Below are positions 61,470 through 64,000 of a stretch of DNA of 64,000 nt, piece by piece (the stretch's first letter is position 1; each line of letters starts with the position of its first letter). Position numbers and translations under genes: made by a program. The notes beneath the pieces are model-generated. The model was not told the DNA's origin. It searched no databases and was given only the letters and a program-made list of their open reading frames with translations. The stretch covers positions 30,788 through 94,787 of the forward strand of contig CAXUKO010000022.1 of the NCBI GenBank assembly GCA_964251665.1, in the 5' to 3' direction. The stretch is from JBBQLG01 sp964251665 (lineage in GTDB: Bacteria > Bacteroidota > Bacteroidia > Cytophagales > Spirosomataceae).

Positions 61470-62291
61470 CTATTTACCCAGCCACTCTTTGAAATCCGCC
61501 ACCCGGTCACCACTCACAAAGACATCGAAGCGGGGCTTGGGCTCCAGCTCCAGTTTGAGCTTTCCGGCGGAGTAGGTCATGATGGACCGGATGGCGGGCA
61601 GCGACACTAAAAACTGCCGACTCACCCGAAAAAAGCGCTTCGGGTCAAGAATCTGCGCCAGCTTGTCCAGGCTGTACTCCACGGGCAGGTTCGTACCCTC
61701 GCGGGTAACCAGAAACGCCATTCGTTCGTCGAGAAAGAAATAGGCGATTTCCGTGGACTCTACACTCCGGATTTTTGCCCCGATGGTCACCATGAACCGC
61801 TCTTTATACACCACCTGGCTGGGCGCATTCAGCAGACGAAGCAGGGCTTCGATATCGGGAGCGACAGCGGCCGGCTGCGATGGTGCAGTCGGCTCGGTCA
61901 GCGGCTGCGCGAACTGCAAACGCAGGGCTTTGAACTTGTCGATGGCAGCCGCCAGCTCGTCGTAATTAAGCGGTTTCAGCAGGTAGTCGATGCTGTTGAC
62001 TTTGAACGCCTGAATCATATACTCGTCATACGCCGTGGTAAAGATGATGGGCGTGACGAGTCCAACCTGGTCAATAATGCGAAAGGCCAGGCCGTCCTGC
62101 AGGTGAATATCCATGAATACCAGATCCACCATTGGAGCCTGCACCGACTCGGCGTGCTGCCGAAACCAGGCCACTGCTTTTCCGACCGAGGGCAGTGTGG
62201 CAAGTACGCTTAGGGTAGGGTCGTATTTTTTGAGCAGGCTTTCCAGTCGCTGGGCCGTCAGCCGCTCATCTTCCAGGATGACCACATTCAT
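61470..62291 (-). CDS. LytTR-family response regulator
   Basis: This 273-residue regulator has an N-terminal receiver domain with acidic pair and phospho-Asp in LVFMDIHLQDG (about 58-68), conserved Lys in LLKPLNYDE, and a C-terminal LytTR DNA-binding domain (about 165-273) that recognises sequences through beta strands. It overlaps the kinase gene start-to-stop by 4 bp (ATGA), so they form a two-component system. Confidence 0.95.
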   Translation of the reverse strand: MNVVILEDERLTAQRLESLLKKYDPTLSVLATLPSVGKAVAWFRQHAESVQAPMVDLVFMDIHLQDGLAFRIIDQVGLVTPIIFTTAYDEYMIQAFKVNSIDYLLKPLNYDELAAAIDKFKALRLQFAQPLTEPTAPSQPAAVAPDIEALLRLLNAPSQVVYKERFMVTIGAKIRSVESTEIAYFFLDERMAFLVTREGTNLPVEYSLDKLAQILDPKRFFRVSRQFLVSLPAIRSIMTYSAGKLKLELEPKPRFDVFVSGDRVADFKEWLGK

Positions 62292-63388
62292 GAGAGAAGC
62301 GGGATTTTAACCACAAACTCACTATCCTGTTCGCCCACCCAGACCGGCTGGTTAGTGAACTGATGATACCGGTTAATGATATTCTGCAGGCCAATCCCGG
62401 TAGAGTGGTTAATGAGTTCGCGTGGTTGGATAAGGTTATGAACCACCAGATAGTCGTCCTTCGCCTGAATGTATACCTGAAGCGGCTCTTCAACCGTCAT
62501 GCGGTTGTGTTTAACGGCGTTTTCGACCAGCAACTGCAGCGTCATGGGGGGAATGTAATACTGCCGGGCAAAATCGTCCGGCACGTCGATAAGGACCTCG
62601 AAGCTCTCCTCGAAGCGAATCTTGAGCAAAAAGATATACGAGCGAATAAATTTTAACTCGGTCCTGAGCGGCACTCGGTCATTGTCTTTCTGCTCCAGAA
62701 TGTAGCGGTAGGCCCGCGAGAGTTGATCAATAAACTGTTCGGACAGATCGGCGTCGACATGGACCAGCGAGGAAAGAATGCTGAGGCTATTGAAGAGGAA
62801 ATGCGGGCTTACCTGATCTTTCAGCGCGGCAAACTGAGCCAGGGCAGCTTCTTTCTGGAGCCGTTCGGCCTGTACCTGAATGTCTTTCAGCCGCCGATTG
62901 GCCCGCCGGTTGGCCGATACGTAAAAGATGGACAGCATAATCACGATGGTCAGGCCGTTTTGCGACCGCTGGAAAAAGTCCCATTGCTTGAGTGTAGGCT
63001 GGCGTTTGGCCTCCTCACGGCTGGGTGGGGGCTTTGGCACGACCAGATCGAAGACCTGGTGCGAAAGCATGTTGATCAGTAAGGCCGCGCCAATGGCAAT
63101 GCTGAGGATCAGGAGCTGGGCGGGTAGTTTAAATTCAACCAGAACCTCCTCGCCGAATCGCCCTGATAACCGTTCGAGCAACCACTCGGTAAAGCTGATC
63201 CAAACAAAGTAAACAAAGAGGGTCAGGCCAAACTCAACCAGCAGAAACTTATAGGCATGCGTCAAAAAGGCCCAGGACCGCTCGGGAACGTTGACGTACA
63301 GAATGATGGGATAAAAGATCACCACCAGGCTAAGCGCCAGTTGCCAGATCTGGCGGATGGTTAGCCGGTAATTTACTGCTGAACTCAT
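62288..63388 (-). CDS. LytS-type sensor histidine kinase
   Basis: This 366-residue membrane kinase has four N-terminal helices (about 15-150), a coiled-coil linker and a His-kinase domain with the phosphorylation motif QVSPHFLFNSLSILSSLV (about 195). The ATPase motifs QLLVENAVKHNRM and GIGLQNIINRY are present. It starts the operon and pairs with the LytTR regulator. The signal is unknown. Confidence 0.95.
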   Translation of the reverse strand: MSSAVNYRLTIRQIWQLALSLVVIFYPIILYVNVPERSWAFLTHAYKFLLVEFGLTLFVYFVWISFTEWLLERLSGRFGEEVLVEFKLPAQLLILSIAIGAALLINMLSHQVFDLVVPKPPPSREEAKRQPTLKQWDFFQRSQNGLTIVIMLSIFYVSANRRANRRLKDIQVQAERLQKEAALAQFAALKDQVSPHFLFNSLSILSSLVHVDADLSEQFIDQLSRAYRYILEQKDNDRVPLRTELKFIRSYIFLLKIRFEESFEVLIDVPDDFARQYYIPPMTLQLLVENAVKHNRMTVEEPLQVYIQAKDDYLVVHNLIQPRELINHSTGIGLQNIINRYHQFTNQPVWVGEQDSEFVVKIPLLS

Positions 63389-63732
63389 GGATTAAGGGCG
63401 TAAGGGTCGGCAGGGGTATCGGAACGGCAAAGGTGTCTGGTAATACGCATCCTGAAAAATGAAAGTTGCAGAATGCCGGAATTTACCTGCCCAACTGCTT
63501 ATACGAGGGCGTGACTTTGAGCGGGCCAGTTCTTGCCTGCTCCGGCGAATAAATGACCGGTCACGTTATTGGTTAGACCAGTGAGCAGGCCCTGAATTGG
63601 CCGCCCGTTGCCCTGCCTACCGGTCCGTAATTAAATAAACAATCGGGTGCCTTATTCCTTTTCATACGCAAAGAACCAGTGCGCCCTTGTCGGTACAGGG
63701 TGATTATCAACCTAATCAACAATCCTGAAATC
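63389..63732. other. 344-bp intergenic region before the lipoprotein pseudogene
   Basis: Divergent promoter region between the LytS-type kinase and the rightmost gene. No supported ORF or clear repeat was seen. Confidence 0.5.
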
Positions 63733-63981
63733 ATGAAGAAACAGTTTGTTTTCGTGCTGCTGACGCTACTGGCCTTTGGACTGATTACCGCCTGATCTAA
63801 AACTAATAATACGCCCACACCTACCAGTCCGGTTGTAGGGGAGTTCGACATTAACCGAATTGAATACACGGGCTTTCCGGCCTCTTTCACGGTTTATAAC
63901 AGCACTATAACCAGCACAACCGCGCTGGGAACAGACACGTATTTATTTAAGGCGTGTTTGGGAATTGAAAAAGACTGGTAG
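63733..63981 (+). pseudogene. Lipoprotein gene interrupted at the lipobox cysteine
   Basis: The frame starts with a normal lipoprotein signal (MKKQFVFVLLTLLAFGLITA), and exactly where the lipobox Cys is expected the codon is TGA, one base from TGC or TGT. Reading continues in frame with a Thr/Pro-rich linker (SKTNNTPTPTSPVVGEF) for about 61 residues to a TAG. In another frame near the end the sequence reads VWELKKTGSRVTFVV, which suggests a further frameshift and a longer original protein running past the window edge. It is probably broken; a read error is also possible. Confidence 0.65.
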
Positions 63982-64000
63982 TCGTGTCACCTTTGTGGTC

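Noticed and set aside
1..64000. tRNA or rRNA genes
   Set aside because: No T-arm GGTTCRANYCC with a matching acceptor stem or rRNA-like stretch was seen by eye; a covariance-model search would settle this.

Overview
The window looks like chromosome of an environmental Bacteroidota, most likely class Cytophagia and close to Spirosomaceae (inference). The supporting marks are a type IX secretion component (porT next to ubiE) together with a large secreted protein carrying a T9SS C-terminal sorting domain, a YpdA-type bacillithiol disulfide reductase, a TonB-type outer-membrane receptor with a carboxypeptidase-regulatory domain, LytTR/LytS regulators, FG-GAP/VCBS proteins and moderately GC-rich coding DNA. 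No rRNA, tRNA or CRISPR array was seen.

Positions 1-14331 are one end of an integrated element, with every gene on the minus strand. A tyrosine integrase with two small DNA-binding proteins abuts the last codons of mnmE. Behind it come an AT-rich orphan gene, an excisionase-like HTH, a plasmid/phage-type primase-helicase pair, an iteron-like repeat cluster and a zinc-finger coiled-coil protein. The cargo is a defence block: hsdM, hsdS, a DUF262/DUF1524 (GmrSD-like) nuclease, a predicted ADP-ribosyltransferase-fold protein, and a three-gene hipB / HipA-N-domain / HipA-kinase locus that matches the tripartite HipBST toxin-antitoxin organisation. No hsdR is present before the window edge.

Positions 14314-36500 are mostly housekeeping and accessory metabolism: mnmE, an MpaB-type oxygenase, an MBL hydrolase, a CheY-like receiver, an FtsX/MacB permease, gamma-glutamyltransferase, a Tat-exported Gfo/Idh/MocA oxidoreductase, NADP isocitrate dehydrogenase, a Dabb protein, Uma2, an M19 dipeptidase with a membrane protein, ubiE-porT, a carotenoid oxygenase, pyruvate kinase and a cytochrome-c/VCBS lipoprotein. 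A 760-bp intergenic stretch (26638-27396) holds three hairpins and a possible 46-codon gene.

Positions 36486-42275 hold two more toxin-like loci. The first is a vapBC pair whose toxin is broken by a single-base frameshift in a homopolymer. The second is a class II Fic gene that sits behind ypdA and is followed by a diverged second copy of the ypdA 3' end, as if a 1.3-kb cassette had been inserted there. Next come priA, an alpha-L-rhamnosidase-like enzyme, S-adenosylhomocysteinase, a marR-GNAT operon, a VIT-family transporter, murF, the T9SS-secreted VCBS protein, a multi-PAS histidine kinase, an SDR, a type-B carboxylesterase divergent from a degenerate-Nudix (NrtR-like) regulator, a TonB-type receptor and a LytS/LytR two-component pair. 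At the right edge is a lipoprotein gene with a stop at its lipobox cysteine codon.

Throughout, gene ends carry unusually long and nearly perfect inverted repeats. Their sequences differ from locus to locus, several are built from a short degenerate word, and several run into the stop codons of neighbouring genes.
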